Shown piece by piece: positions 47,046-60,700 of a DNA stretch of 64,000 nucleotides. The stretch spans positions 62,001-126,000 of the forward strand of contig NZ_JBHTIH010000003.1 of assembly GCF_042677045.1 (NCBI RefSeq), written 5' to 3'. The notes below the pieces were generated by a model. The model had not been told where the DNA came from and searched no databases. It saw nothing but the letters and a program-made list of their open reading frames with translations. Position 1 is the stretch's first letter; each line of letters starts with the position of its first letter. This DNA comes from Lysobacter_K koreensis (GTDB lineage Bacteria; Pseudomonadota; Gammaproteobacteria; Xanthomonadales; Xanthomonadaceae). Made by a program: the position numbers and the translations under genes.

Positions 47046-47417
47046 TCACTCCATCGAATAGAAGAACTGCTCGTGCACGATCTTGCCGTCGCGCACGCGG
47101 TACACGCAGATCTCCTCGACTGGCATGCGCCCCATGTCCTTGTAGGTGGCATCGATGGCCATGGCCACGCTGAACCACGCGTCGGCAACGACCGGATCGC
47201 TGACGCTGCCGCCGTGGATCTCGACGATGTTCTGCGCCCACTTGCGGCCCTTCTCGCGGATCTCGTCGAGCCCCTTGGCATCGCCCAGCGCGCCGGGCGG
47301 CAGGCCGGGCATCTCCAGGCTCACCGCGTCCTCGGCGTACAACTCGTCCTGCGCCTGTTCGTACTTGCCTTCGCGGCACAGCGCGACCAGGCGATCGGCA
47401 ACTTGCTGGGTGTTCAT
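47046..47417 (-). CDS. SnoaL-like (NTF2-fold) protein
   Basis: A 123-residue protein of the SnoaL/NTF2 cone-shaped alpha-beta fold, with an N-terminal helix pair (TQQVADRLVALCREGKYEQA), the YAEDAVSLEMP segment and a final sheet ending VYRVRDGKIVHEQFFYSME. Such proteins bind small hydrophobic ligands or act as isomerases or hydrolases, but no specific function can be assigned. GGAG lies upstream of the ATG at 47417. It is convergent with rpoD. Confidence 0.82.
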   Translation of the reverse strand: MNTQQVADRLVALCREGKYEQAQDELYAEDAVSLEMPGLPPGALGDAKGLDEIREKGRKWAQNIVEIHGGSVSDPVVADAWFSVAMAIDATYKDMGRMPVEEICVYRVRDGKIVHEQFFYSME

Positions 47418-47576
47418 GGCGTGGCTCCGGGGAAGGAGCAAGCAGCCTACTCCCGCGCCGCTAACAGCCTGTTATCAGCACGGGTCCGATCCGCAAACGC
47501 GTGCGCCGCTGCCGCGCGTGTGCACAGGCCCGGCCCGCAAGCGGCTGCGGCGCGGCTGCTAAGATGCGCGGCCTGC

Positions 47577-47649
47577 GGGCCTATAGCTCAATGGTTAGAG
47601 CAGAGGACTCATAATCCTTTGGTTCCAGGTTCGAGTCCTGGTGGGCCCA
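47577..47649 (+). tRNA. tRNA with CAU anticodon, probably tRNA-Ile2
   Basis: A 73-base cloverleaf with acceptor stem GGGCCTA/TGGGCCC, a D-arm, a five-base anticodon stem around the loop CTCATAA (anticodon CAT), a T-arm with TTCGAGTCC and discriminator A73. The C4-G69 and C5-G68 pairs and the short D-loop match the E. coli minor isoleucine tRNA, whose C34 is changed to lysidine by TilS. They do not match elongator tRNA-Met. CCA is not encoded; AATCC follows. Isoleucine identity is inferred from these pairs. Confidence 0.88.
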
Positions 47650-47782
47650 ATCCGTCGCAAGTAACTTTCGTCACGCGCGGCGGCGCGTTGGAGGTCCCTC
47701 ACAAGCGCGTCGAGCCCCTGCGCGGTGGGCCAAGATCCTTCGCAAGCAGGTTTCGTCCGCGCGGCGGCGCGTTGGAGGTCCG

Positions 47783-52375
<4,593 letters not shown>

Positions 52376-52501
52376 CGGCGGATTATCCCGCCGCGTGGCG
52401 CGGCCGGGATGAACGTGCTCGGAGAAGGAGCGGGGTGGGTGTTGTCGATGGCGACCGCCATGTCGCTGGCCGCGCCCGCGCGCGGCCGCCACAATGCGGC
52501 C

Positions 52502-53200
52502 ATGGACAAACACTTCGATCGCCAAGCCCCCGCGTTGCTCGACACCGTCGAACTGGAAACCGGCCCGTCGCCGGCCTGGAGCGTGCTCTGGCTGCACGGC
52601 CTGGGCGCGGACGGCAACGACTTCGCGCCGATCGTGCCCGAACTCGTGCGCCCCGGTTGGCCGGCGCTGCGCTTCGTGTTCCCGCATGCGCCGGTGCGCG
52701 CGGTGACGATCAACAACGGCGCGCGCATGCGGGCCTGGTACGACATCCGCGATTTCGACCTGGCCAACCGCGCCGACGCCGCCGGGGTCGAGCAGTCGGT
52801 CGCCGAGGTCGAGGCGCTGATCGCGCGCGAGCACGCGCGCGGCATCCCGGCCGAACGCATCGTGCTGGCCGGTTTCTCGCAGGGCGGGGCGGTCACGCTG
52901 GCGGTCGCGTTGCGCCGGCAGGAGCCGCTCGCCGGGCTGGTCGTGCTGTCGGCGTACCTGCCGATGGCGCCGCAGGCCGTGGGCGACGTGCCGCGGGCCG
53001 CGACCGCGCAACCGGCGTTCATCGCCCACGGCACCCAGGACCCGGTGGTGCCGTTCCAGGCCGGCCAGCACAGCGCGGCGTTGTTCCGGCAGCTCGGCTT
53101 CGAGGTGACCTGGCACGCCTACCCGATGGCGCACCAGGTCTGCGCCGAGCAGATCCGTGACCTGGGCGACTGGCTGTCGCGGCGTTTCGCCGCCGCCTGA
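52502..53200 (+). CDS. Carboxylesterase/phospholipase family hydrolase
   Basis: A 232-residue alpha/beta hydrolase of the acyl-protein thioesterase/carboxylesterase group. The oxyanion segment LHGLGADGNDF, the nucleophile elbow GFSQGG (Ser126), an acid in HGTQDPVVP and the catalytic His in YPMAHQV are present. No signal peptide, so it is cytoplasmic. The likely substrates are short acyl esters or lysophospholipids. The ATG at 52502 is the family start. Confidence 0.92.
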   Translation: MDKHFDRQAPALLDTVELETGPSPAWSVLWLHGLGADGNDFAPIVPELVRPGWPALRFVFPHAPVRAVTINNGARMRAWYDIRDFDLANRADAAGVEQSVAEVEALIAREHARGIPAERIVLAGFSQGGAVTLAVALRRQEPLAGLVVLSAYLPMAPQAVGDVPRAATAQPAFIAHGTQDPVVPFQAGQHSAALFRQLGFEVTWHAYPMAHQVCAEQIRDLGDWLSRRFAAA

Positions 53201-53307
53201 GCTCGACCGGGATGACCGCGGTGCATGGCCGGGTGACCGACCCCGGCGGCGGGGCTACTATCACCGCGAGTCCAGCGGATGCGCCGGTGCATGGGAGCGG
53301 CAAGCCA

Positions 53308-54036
53308 ATGAAGGTGGTGATCGCCGATGACGAACCGCTGGCCCGCGAGCGCCTGCGTGCCTTGCTGGGCGAGCAGCGCGGGATCGAGATCGTCGCCGAC
53401 GCCGCCGACGGGCTGGAGGCGCTGCACGCCTGCGCCGAGCACCAGCCCGACCTGGTGCTGCTCGACATCTCCATGCCCGGCATCGACGGCCTGGAGACCG
53501 CGCGCCACCTGGCCGCGTTCGAGCCGCGCCCCGCGGTGGTGTTCTGCACCGCGTTCGACGCCCACGCGCTGTCGGCGTTCGAGGCCGAGGCGATCGACTA
53601 CCTGGTCAAGCCGGTACGCGCCGAACGCCTGGCCGCGGCCCTGGAGCGCGTGCGCACGTTCGCCGCCGGGCGCGGTGCCAGCGGCGACACCCGCGCCGGC
53701 CAGCGCCGCACCCACCTGTGCGCGCGCCTGCGCGGCAGCCTGCGGCTGATCCCGATCGAGGACGTGCACTACCTGCACGCCGAAGAGAAGTACGTGATCG
53801 TCCACCACGCGCGTGGCGAGGACCTGATCGAGGAATCGCTGAAGTCGCTGGAGGAGGAGTTCGGCGAGCGCTTCGTGCGCATCCACCGCAACTGCCTGGT
53901 CGCGCGCCACGAGATCGTCGAGCTCAAGCGCGGCGCCGACGGCCACGTGCACGCGATGCTGCGCCACGGCAAGGCGCCGCTCGAGGTCAGCCGGCGCTGC
54001 GTGTCGGGCCTGCGCGAGACGCTGAAGCACCTGTAA
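53308..54036 (+). CDS. algR: LytTR-family response regulator (AlgR homologue)
   Basis: A 242-residue regulator with an N-terminal receiver (VVIADDEP, phospho-Asp53 in LVLLDISMPGIDG, Lys in YLVKP) and a C-terminal LytTR DNA-binding domain (about 140-240, including HYLHAEEKYVIVHHA and RFVRIHRNCLVARHE). In Pseudomonas, AlgR lies next to hemC as here and controls alginate, pili and virulence genes. The partner kinase gene (algZ/fimS) usually upstream is replaced by an esterase. I used the ATG at 53308; the frame runs 96 bases further up without support. Confidence 0.92.
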   Translation: MKVVIADDEPLARERLRALLGEQRGIEIVADAADGLEALHACAEHQPDLVLLDISMPGIDGLETARHLAAFEPRPAVVFCTAFDAHALSAFEAEAIDYLVKPVRAERLAAALERVRTFAAGRGASGDTRAGQRRTHLCARLRGSLRLIPIEDVHYLHAEEKYVIVHHARGEDLIEESLKSLEEEFGERFVRIHRNCLVARHEIVELKRGADGHVHAMLRHGKAPLEVSRRCVSGLRETLKHL

Positions 54037-54126
54037 CCCCTCCACTTCCACCATCGCGACGCCGCAGGGCGCCGCGCCTGGGCGCACCCGATCATCACCT
54101 CCAACCATCGCATCGAAGGGAATCCC

Positions 54127-54582
54127 ATGCAGACCCATCCCGCCCGCAAGCCGTCCGCCGCGTTCGTCGGTGCCTCGTGGTTCGCCCTCGTCCTCGGCAT
54201 GGGCGCGTTCCTGGTCGGGCTGTGGAATGCGCAGATGCTGCTCAGCGAGAAGGGCTACTACCTGACGCTGCTGCTGTACGGGCTGTTCGCCGCGATCTCG
54301 GTGCAGAAGAGTGTGCGCGACCGCCTCGACGGCGTGCCGGTGACCGCGCTGTACCACGGCCTGGCGTGGTTCGCGGTGGTCTCGGCGCTGCTGCTGCTGT
54401 TCGTCGGCCTGTGGAACGCCCAGCTGGTGCCCAGCGAGAAGGGCTTTTACGGCATGGCCTACGCGCTGAGCCTGTTCGCCGCCATCGCGGTGCAGAAGAA
54501 CACCCGCGACAGCCTCGCCGTCGACGGCGCGGGCACAGACGGATACCCGCGCGTGGCCGCGGCCAGCGAACTGCGCGAGTAG
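54127..54582 (+). CDS. YiaAB-type inner membrane protein
   Basis: A 151-residue membrane protein made of two similar copies of the YiaAB two-helix unit. Each copy has the FLVGLWNAQ or LFVGLWNAQ segment, an SEKGYY/SEKGFY turn and an LFAAISVQK or LFAAIAVQK end. Four helices in all. The ATG follows GAAGGGAATCCC. The function of the family is not established. It lies between algR and hemC. Confidence 0.88.
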   Translation: MQTHPARKPSAAFVGASWFALVLGMGAFLVGLWNAQMLLSEKGYYLTLLLYGLFAAISVQKSVRDRLDGVPVTALYHGLAWFAVVSALLLLFVGLWNAQLVPSEKGFYGMAYALSLFAAIAVQKNTRDSLAVDGAGTDGYPRVAAASELRE

Positions 54583-54649
54583 CGGCCTGCTCCGGGACGG
54601 GGCGGCGACGCTCCGCCCGGCGCACGGCGGCCCGGGCGATAATGCGCCG

Positions 54650-55567
54650 ATGGACACGCTACGCATCGCCACCCGCAAGAGCCCGCTCGCCCTGTGGCAG
54701 AGCGAACACGTCGCCGCCGCGCTGCGCGCCGCGCACCCCGGCCTCGAGGTCGTGCTGGTGCCGATGAGCACGCGCGGCGACGAGGTGCTCGACCGCTCGC
54801 TCGCGGCGATCGGCGGCAAGGGCCTGTTCCTCAAGGAACTCGAACTGGCGATGCAACGCGGGCAGGCCGATTGCGCCGTGCATTCGCTCAAGGACGTACC
54901 GATGGAACTGGAGCCGGGCTTCGCGCTGCCGGCGATCCTGGAGCGCGCCGACTACGCCGACGCGTTCGTCAGCAACGACCACGCCGACATCGCATCGCTG
55001 CCGCGCGGCGCGGTCGTCGGCACGTCTTCGCTGCGGCGCCAGGCGCAACTGTGCGCGCTGCGCCCCGACCTCGTGTTGCGCGACTTGCGCGGCAACGTCA
55101 ACACGCGGCTGGCCAAGCTCGACGCCGGCGAGTACGCGGCGATCGTGCTGGCGTGCGCGGGCTTGCAGCGGCTCGGCTTCGACCGGCGCATCCGCGCGCG
55201 CCTGCAGGCACCGCAGTGGTTGCCGGCACCGGCGCAGGGCGCGATCGCGATCGAGTGTCGCGACGATGCTGCCGCCATCCGCGAACTGTGCGCGGCGCTC
55301 GACCACGCCGCCACCCGCACCTGCGTCGAGGCCGAGCGCGCGATGAACCGCGCTCTGCACGGCAGCTGCCACGTGCCGGTTGCCGCGTTCGCGCGGCTCG
55401 ATGGCCAGCACCTGCACCTGCACGGTCTGGTGGGCTCGGCCTCCGATGGCCGCGCCGTGCGTGCCGACGCCGCCGGGCGCGGCGATGCGCCCGATTGCCT
55501 CGGGCTGGAAGTCGCGCAGGTGCTGTTGGCGCAGGGTGCGGCGGAGCTGATCGGGGAGATCGGATGA
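54650..55567 (+). CDS. hemC: Porphobilinogen deaminase (hydroxymethylbilane synthase)
   Basis: Joins four porphobilinogen units into hydroxymethylbilane in heme and tetrapyrrole synthesis. The 305-residue protein has the N-terminal IATRKSPLALWQ, SLKDVPMEL with the substrate-binding Lys and Asp, GTSSLRRQAQ and LRDLRGNVNTRL. The cofactor-carrying Cys lies in ALHGSCHVP (about residue 241). hemD, normally next, is not found immediately downstream; a family A repeat and a convergent operon follow instead. Confidence 0.97.
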   Translation: MDTLRIATRKSPLALWQSEHVAAALRAAHPGLEVVLVPMSTRGDEVLDRSLAAIGGKGLFLKELELAMQRGQADCAVHSLKDVPMELEPGFALPAILERADYADAFVSNDHADIASLPRGAVVGTSSLRRQAQLCALRPDLVLRDLRGNVNTRLAKLDAGEYAAIVLACAGLQRLGFDRRIRARLQAPQWLPAPAQGAIAIECRDDAAAIRELCAALDHAATRTCVEAERAMNRALHGSCHVPVAAFARLDGQHLHLHGLVGSASDGRAVRADAAGRGDAPDCLGLEVAQVLLAQGAAELIGEIG

Positions 55568-55611
55568 GTCGCGGCGCGGGATCCGCCGGCACCAGCGTTC
55601 GCGCGAGGTGC

Positions 55612-55683
55612 GTAGGGCGGGTTTCAACCCGCCGTCCGGCGATCCTTGGTCGCCGCGTGCCGGCGGGTTGAAACCCGCCCTAC
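55612..55683. repeat. Intergenic repeat family A, copy 3 (short)
   Basis: A 72-bp palindrome with two perfect 22-base arms (55612-55633 and 55662-55683), the same arms as copies 1 and 2 but without their long interior. It lies between the convergent hemC and molybdoenzyme operon and may act as a hairpin end for both transcripts. Confidence 0.9.
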
Positions 55684-55693
55684 CCCGGCGCGC

Positions 55694-56644
55694 TCAGTAG
55701 TACAGCGTCACCAGGTGGCGCGCCTGCGCGAAGAACAGCCAGCGCTCGACCACCGCGCCGAGCAACGCTGACAGCGAGGCCAATGGCAAGACCACGGGCG
55801 CGCTCGCCGGGATCACCCACGCGATCAGCGCCGCGAGCGCCGGCACCGCGCCGAACAGGACCACGGCGATCACCCGCAGCCGGCGCGCATGCTTGCGCGC
55901 GACCACGAAGCCCATCTCGCGGGTGAGGTAGTTGTCCTGCGTGTGCGGACGCTCGAACACGCTGATTTGCCGACCCGGCAGGCCGACCGCGTCGCCACGC
56001 GTGGCCGGCAGCGCCAGCGCGTCGATCGCGCGCCAGTAGCGCCACTTGGTGGCGCCGGCAGCGATCGCCGCAATCGCGAGCACTCCCGCCACGGCCCGCG
56101 CATCCGCGCCGGCCAGCGCCAGGCCGGCGGCCAGCAGCGCGACCCCGGTCAGCAGCGCGAACACGACGTAGGCCGGCAGCACCAGCCGATGCCGCCACGC
56201 CGGGATCGGTTTGAGCGAGGCGTAGATCATCGCGGTGCAGACCACGGTCGCGCCCGCGCCGACGATCGCCAGGATGCAGGCCGCGATGCCCCAGGCGTTG
56301 CCGCGCACGGCGGGGGTATCGGCATTGGCGGCGATCAGGTTGGGCAGCAGCAGCGCGCCCAGCGCCAGCGCCGGCAGGTAGGTCAGCAGCGACGCCACGC
56401 CCTCACGCGACAGCCACGACGTGCGCCATTGCGACAGCGCGCGCCACGCCCGCAGCGGCTTGCCCAGGTGCGCGAGCGAGCTGAGCAGGCCGACGGTGAT
56501 CATCGCCATCGCGAGCAGCCACAGCAGCAGCAACGCGCGCGCCGGTTGGCCGCCGACCAGGACCGACATCGCGATGGCGGCGAGCAGGCCGTAACCGGCG
56601 CCCGACAGGGTGGTGAACCAGATGACCGAGAACGCGGGGTTCAT
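55694..56644 (-). CDS. Molybdoenzyme membrane anchor subunit (DmsC/SoeC-like)
   Basis: A 316-residue inner-membrane protein with about eight hydrophobic helices, related to the DmsC family of quinone-binding anchors. It starts MNPAFSVIWFTTLSGAGYGL, typical of the family. It would pass electrons between the quinone pool and the iron-sulfur subunit encoded just upstream (40-base gap). It is the last gene of the four-gene operon. Confidence 0.85.
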   Translation of the reverse strand: MNPAFSVIWFTTLSGAGYGLLAAIAMSVLVGGQPARALLLLWLLAMAMITVGLLSSLAHLGKPLRAWRALSQWRTSWLSREGVASLLTYLPALALGALLLPNLIAANADTPAVRGNAWGIAACILAIVGAGATVVCTAMIYASLKPIPAWRHRLVLPAYVVFALLTGVALLAAGLALAGADARAVAGVLAIAAIAAGATKWRYWRAIDALALPATRGDAVGLPGRQISVFERPHTQDNYLTREMGFVVARKHARRLRVIAVVLFGAVPALAALIAWVIPASAPVVLPLASLSALLGAVVERWLFFAQARHLVTLYY

Positions 56645-56684
56645 GCGGGCCTCGTTTGCGCGGCACTGCCGCGGCGCTTCGTCG

Positions 56685-57551
56685 TCATCGCGACAGCACC
56701 CGGTCCAGCCAGCGCATCAGCGGCGGCAGCGCGGCGGGGTCGAGCGCTTCGGCCGGTGCCGCCGGCGCAGCCTCGGTCGGTGCGTTGCCCGCGCGTCGCG
56801 GCCGCGGCGGCAGGTACTGGTTGACCGGCTTGTAGCCCAGCTGCGGCATCAGGTCGACGCCGCCGCGCGCGGCCACCAGCTGCGACACCTTCGACTCCGG
56901 ATCGCCGAGGTCGCCGAAGTGGCGCGCCTTGGTCGGGCAGGCCTGCACGCAGGCCGGCTGGCGCTCGCTCTCGTCGAGGTGCTCGTTGTAGATGCGGTCG
57001 ATGCACAGCGTGCATTTCTTCATCACGCCTTCGACGTGCGAGTACTCGCGCGCGCCGTACGGGCACGCCCACGAACACAGCTTGCAGCCGATGCACTTGG
57101 CCTCGTCGACCAGCACGATGCCGTCGGCCGCGCGCTTGTAGCTGGCGCCGGTCGGGCACACGGTCACGCACGCCGGCTCCTCGCAATGCAGGCAGCTGCG
57201 TGGGAAGTGCAGGGTCATCGCCGGCTGCGCGGCTTCGCTGGCGAGGCTGTTGGTGGAACTGCAGGCGGTGGCGGTGGCGCTGGCGCCGCCGCGCAGACCG
57301 AGGGCATCGTGGCCGCCGGGATCGAACGCCGGCGTCGTGAAATCTGTCGCGGCGACCTCGTAGCTGTGCACGCGGTTGAACCAGACGCCGGTCGGGTCCT
57401 TGCCGTACGGCTGCTCGTCGGTCAGCGGCGCGGCGAAGCCGCCGGCGTTCCACTCCTTGCAGCTGACCGCACAGGCGTGGCAGCCGACGCAGGTGTCGAG
57501 GTCGATCACCAGGCCCATCTTGACCTTCGACGGGGGTGGCAGCGCGGTCAT
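56685..57551 (-). CDS. Iron-sulfur subunit with four [4Fe-4S] clusters (DmsB/SoeB-like)
   Basis: A 288-residue electron-transfer protein. Cysteine sets for four clusters are visible: CVGCHACAVSC, CLHCEEPACVTVC, CIGCKLCSWAC and CTLC with CVQAC. It would connect the molybdopterin subunit to the membrane anchor. Its N-terminus (MGLVIDLDTCVGCHACAVSC) lacks a signal peptide, so it stays in the cytoplasm. The start overlaps the preceding small membrane protein gene by four bases (ATGA). A Pro/Ala-rich spacer precedes the last 20 residues. Confidence 0.9.
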   Translation of the reverse strand: MTALPPPSKVKMGLVIDLDTCVGCHACAVSCKEWNAGGFAAPLTDEQPYGKDPTGVWFNRVHSYEVAATDFTTPAFDPGGHDALGLRGGASATATACSSTNSLASEAAQPAMTLHFPRSCLHCEEPACVTVCPTGASYKRAADGIVLVDEAKCIGCKLCSWACPYGAREYSHVEGVMKKCTLCIDRIYNEHLDESERQPACVQACPTKARHFGDLGDPESKVSQLVAARGGVDLMPQLGYKPVNQYLPPRPRRAGNAPTEAAPAAPAEALDPAALPPLMRWLDRVLSR

Positions 57552-57769
57552 TTCGATTTTCTTCCGGTGCTGATCAGCCAGACGCCGACCGCGAAGATCG
57601 CGATGCCCACGCTCACGCTGGGCAGCAGCGCCACCAGCACCGGTGTCAGCGAGGTGGCGCGGGCCGCCGACGCGCCAACCGGATCGAGCACGCCCAAGGC
57701 GAGCAGCACCACCAGCGCAAAGCCAATGGCGATGCACAGCCAGCCGGCGAGCAGGCGCATCGGCTTCAT
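57548..57769 (-). CDS. Small two-helix membrane protein inside the molybdoenzyme operon
   Basis: A 73-residue protein with two predicted membrane helices (about residues 6-28, LLAGWLCIAIGFALVVLLAL, and about 43-66, LVALLPSVSVGIAIFAVGVW) and a basic end (STGRKSK). ATGA overlaps couple it to the catalytic gene upstream and the iron-sulfur gene downstream. I do not recognise it in known molybdoenzyme complexes. The tight coupling suggests an assembly factor or an extra membrane subunit. Confidence 0.75.
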   Translation of the reverse strand: MKPMRLLAGWLCIAIGFALVVLLALGVLDPVGASAARATSLTPVLVALLPSVSVGIAIFAVGVWLISTGRKSK

Positions 57770-60700
57770 GGGGTGTCCTTGCGACGGGCGTTCTTGTCGC
57801 GAAAGCCGATGCCGTAGCGCAACGGCTTGTTGTCGGCGGCGGCGAATTCCAGCGGCACGAATTGCGGTTCGCTCTGCCGGTCGTCATCGGTCGCGCGGGG
57901 CGCGTTCGGCGGCGTGGCCTTGGCGATGCGCACGCGCAGGTCGAACCACGCCGCCTGGCCGGTGACCGGGTCGGCGTTGGCGTAGTCGCCGCGCGGCGTG
58001 ATGTCGCTGATCAGGTGGTTGAGCAGGAAGCCCTGGCGGCCTTCCGGCGCATCCTTGGCCAGCCGCCACGCGCCCTTGCGCTTGCCGATCGCGTTCCAGG
58101 TCCAGACCGTGTCGGGTTGGGTGTTCGCGGCGAAGCGGGCCTGCACGGTGATCGTGCCGTGGTGCGATTGCACCGTCACCCAGTCGTCGTCGCCGATGCC
58201 GTGGCGCGCACCGGTGTCCGGGTGCAGGTACAGGTAGTTGCGCGCGCTGATCTGCCGTAGCCACGCGTTCTGCGAACCCCAGGCGTGGTACATGAACATC
58301 GGTCGCTGGGTAACGGCGCTGAGCGGGAAAGGATGATCGCCGGTCCGGCCCTCGCGCACAGCGCTCGGGCGTTCGTCGACGCGCGAACCCGTGGTTCGCA
58401 AACGCGCCTCCTTACCCTGAGCGCCCTCGAACGGCTCGTACCAGATCGGCAGCGGATCGAAGTAGGTCGCGACGCGCTCGCGGTGCTGTTCGGGTGGCTG
58501 GTGGTCGCCGTGGCCCTGCGCGGCGAGTCGGAACTTCTGCAGCGTTTCCGAGTACAGCTGCAGCACGATCGGCTCGGCGTGGCCGAGGAAACCCATCTTC
58601 TGGGCCCAGTCCAGGTAGCCGCGGTTGGCCATCTTGAAGTAGCGCGCGTGCGCAGGCAGTTCGCTTCGCCAGAAGCCGCCGTGCTCGATGTAGCGCTCGA
58701 GCTGTTGCGGGTTCGGCGCGCCCTTGGCCTCGAGCTCGCCGTGCTCGCCGCGCCAGCCCGCGAGCAGACCGACGCCTGGCGCGCGTTCGTGGCGGACGAT
58801 GTAGTCGGCGTAATCGCGGTAGCGCGGACTGCCATCCTCCAGGGTCATGCCCGGCAAACCCAGGCGCGCGCCTAGATCGAGCAGCATCGACTGGAAGCCA
58901 CGCACGTCGCGGCCTGGCGACTGCGTCGCCGCATCGAGCACCGGGTGGCGGATCGCATCGGCCGCGCCGTCGGCATCGGAGATCGGCCGGTCCAGCATCG
59001 AGATCGCATCGAAGCGTTCCAGGTACGTCGTGTCCGGCAGGATCAGGTCGGCATACGCGACCATCTCCGACGCATACGCGTCGGCGTAGATGATGCGCGG
59101 GATCCTGTACTCGCCGCTGGCGTCCTTGTCGGTCAGCCAGGCGATGGTCTCGGCCGTGTTCATCGCCGAGTTCCAGCTCATGTTGGCCATGAACATCAGC
59201 AGCGTGTCGATCCTGTACGGGTCGCCGGCCCAGGCGTTGCGGATCACCGTGTGCATCATCCCGTGCGCACTGAGCGGGTACGCCCACGAGAACGCGTGGT
59301 CGATCCGGCGCGGGTGGCCGTCGGCATCGACCAGCAGGTCCTCGGGTGCATGCACGAAGCCCAGCGGCGCGGCATCGAGCGCACCGTTCGCCTGGCGGGT
59401 CTTGCCGGGGCGGTTCGGCGGCGGGACCGGCTTCGGGAACGGCGGCTGGTAGCGGAACGAACCGGGCGTGTCGACCGCGCCGAGCAGCAGCTGCAGCAGG
59501 TGCAGCGCGCGGCAGGTGTGGAAGCCGTTGCTGTGCGCGCTGATGCCGCGCATCGCGTGCATCGCGACCGGCCGGCCGACCATTTCGCTGTGCTCGCGGC
59601 CGTGGGCGTCGGTCCATGCGATCGGCAGCGTGACCGGGTGCTCGAACGCGGCCTCGGCCAACTCGCGCGCAATGCGGCGGATAGTGTCGGCGGGGATGCC
59701 ACAGCGTTCGCTCACGGCGTCGGGCGCGTATTGCGGATCGAGGTAGCGTTCGGCGACCAGTTGGAACGACGGCACCGCGCGGCGGCCGTCGGCGAGCGTG
59801 TATTCGCCGACCACAGCCGGCGAGATATCGATGGCGTCGGCGAGGGCTTCTGCTCCTCCCCTTGCGGAAGCAGGGGGAGGTTGGGAGGGGGTGCTTCCGG
59901 CAGCCAGCGTTTCGTCCAGCGCCCGACCAACCCCTCCCCAACCCTCCCCTTCGCTACGCGAAAGGGAGGGGGCAGAAGCGGCGCTGCGGTCCCAGCACAA
60001 CGGCCGCCCCTCGCCGTCGCGCGCAAACAGGCCGTCGTCGGCGCCGCCGGGGTTGCGGATTACCAGCCAGTGCGCGTTGGTGTAACGCACCAGGTAGTCG
60101 AGGTCGATCCGGTCGGCGTTGAGCAACTCGTGGATCAGCGCGAACGCGAACAGGCCGTCGGTGCCGGGGCGGATCCCGATCCACTCGTCGGCGATCGCGC
60201 CGTAGCCGCTGCGCACCGGGTTGACCGCGATGATCTTGGCGCCGCGCGCCTTGAGCTTGCCCAGGCCGAGCTTGATCGGGTTGGAGTCGTGGTCCTCGGC
60301 CACGCCCCACATCATGAAGATGCGCGCGTGCTCCCAGTCGGGCTCTCCGAACTCCCAGAACGAACCGCCCAGCGTGTACAGCCCGCCGGCGGCCATGTTG
60401 ACCGAGCAGAAACCGCCATGCGCGGCGTAGTTGATGGTGCCGAACTGCTGCGCCCACCAGCCGGTCAGCGCCTGCGACTGGTCGCGGCCGGTGAAGAACG
60501 CGAGCTCATCGGGGTTGCGCGCGCGGATCGGCGCGAGCCAGTCGGTCGCGATCGACAGCGCCTCGTCCCACTCGATCTCCTTGAACTCCGCCTTGCCGCG
60601 TTCGCCCACGCGCAGCAGCGGCTTGTCCAGCCGCGCCGGCGAGTAGTGCTGCATGATTCCGGCCGAGCCTTTCGCGCACAGCACGCCCTGGTTGACCGGA

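Noticed and set aside
47577..47649. Calling the tRNA elongator tRNA-Met from its CAT anticodon
   Set aside because: The C4-G69 and C5-G68 acceptor pairs and short D-loop fit the minor isoleucine tRNA that TilS modifies; elongator tRNA-Met of E. coli has different pairs there.
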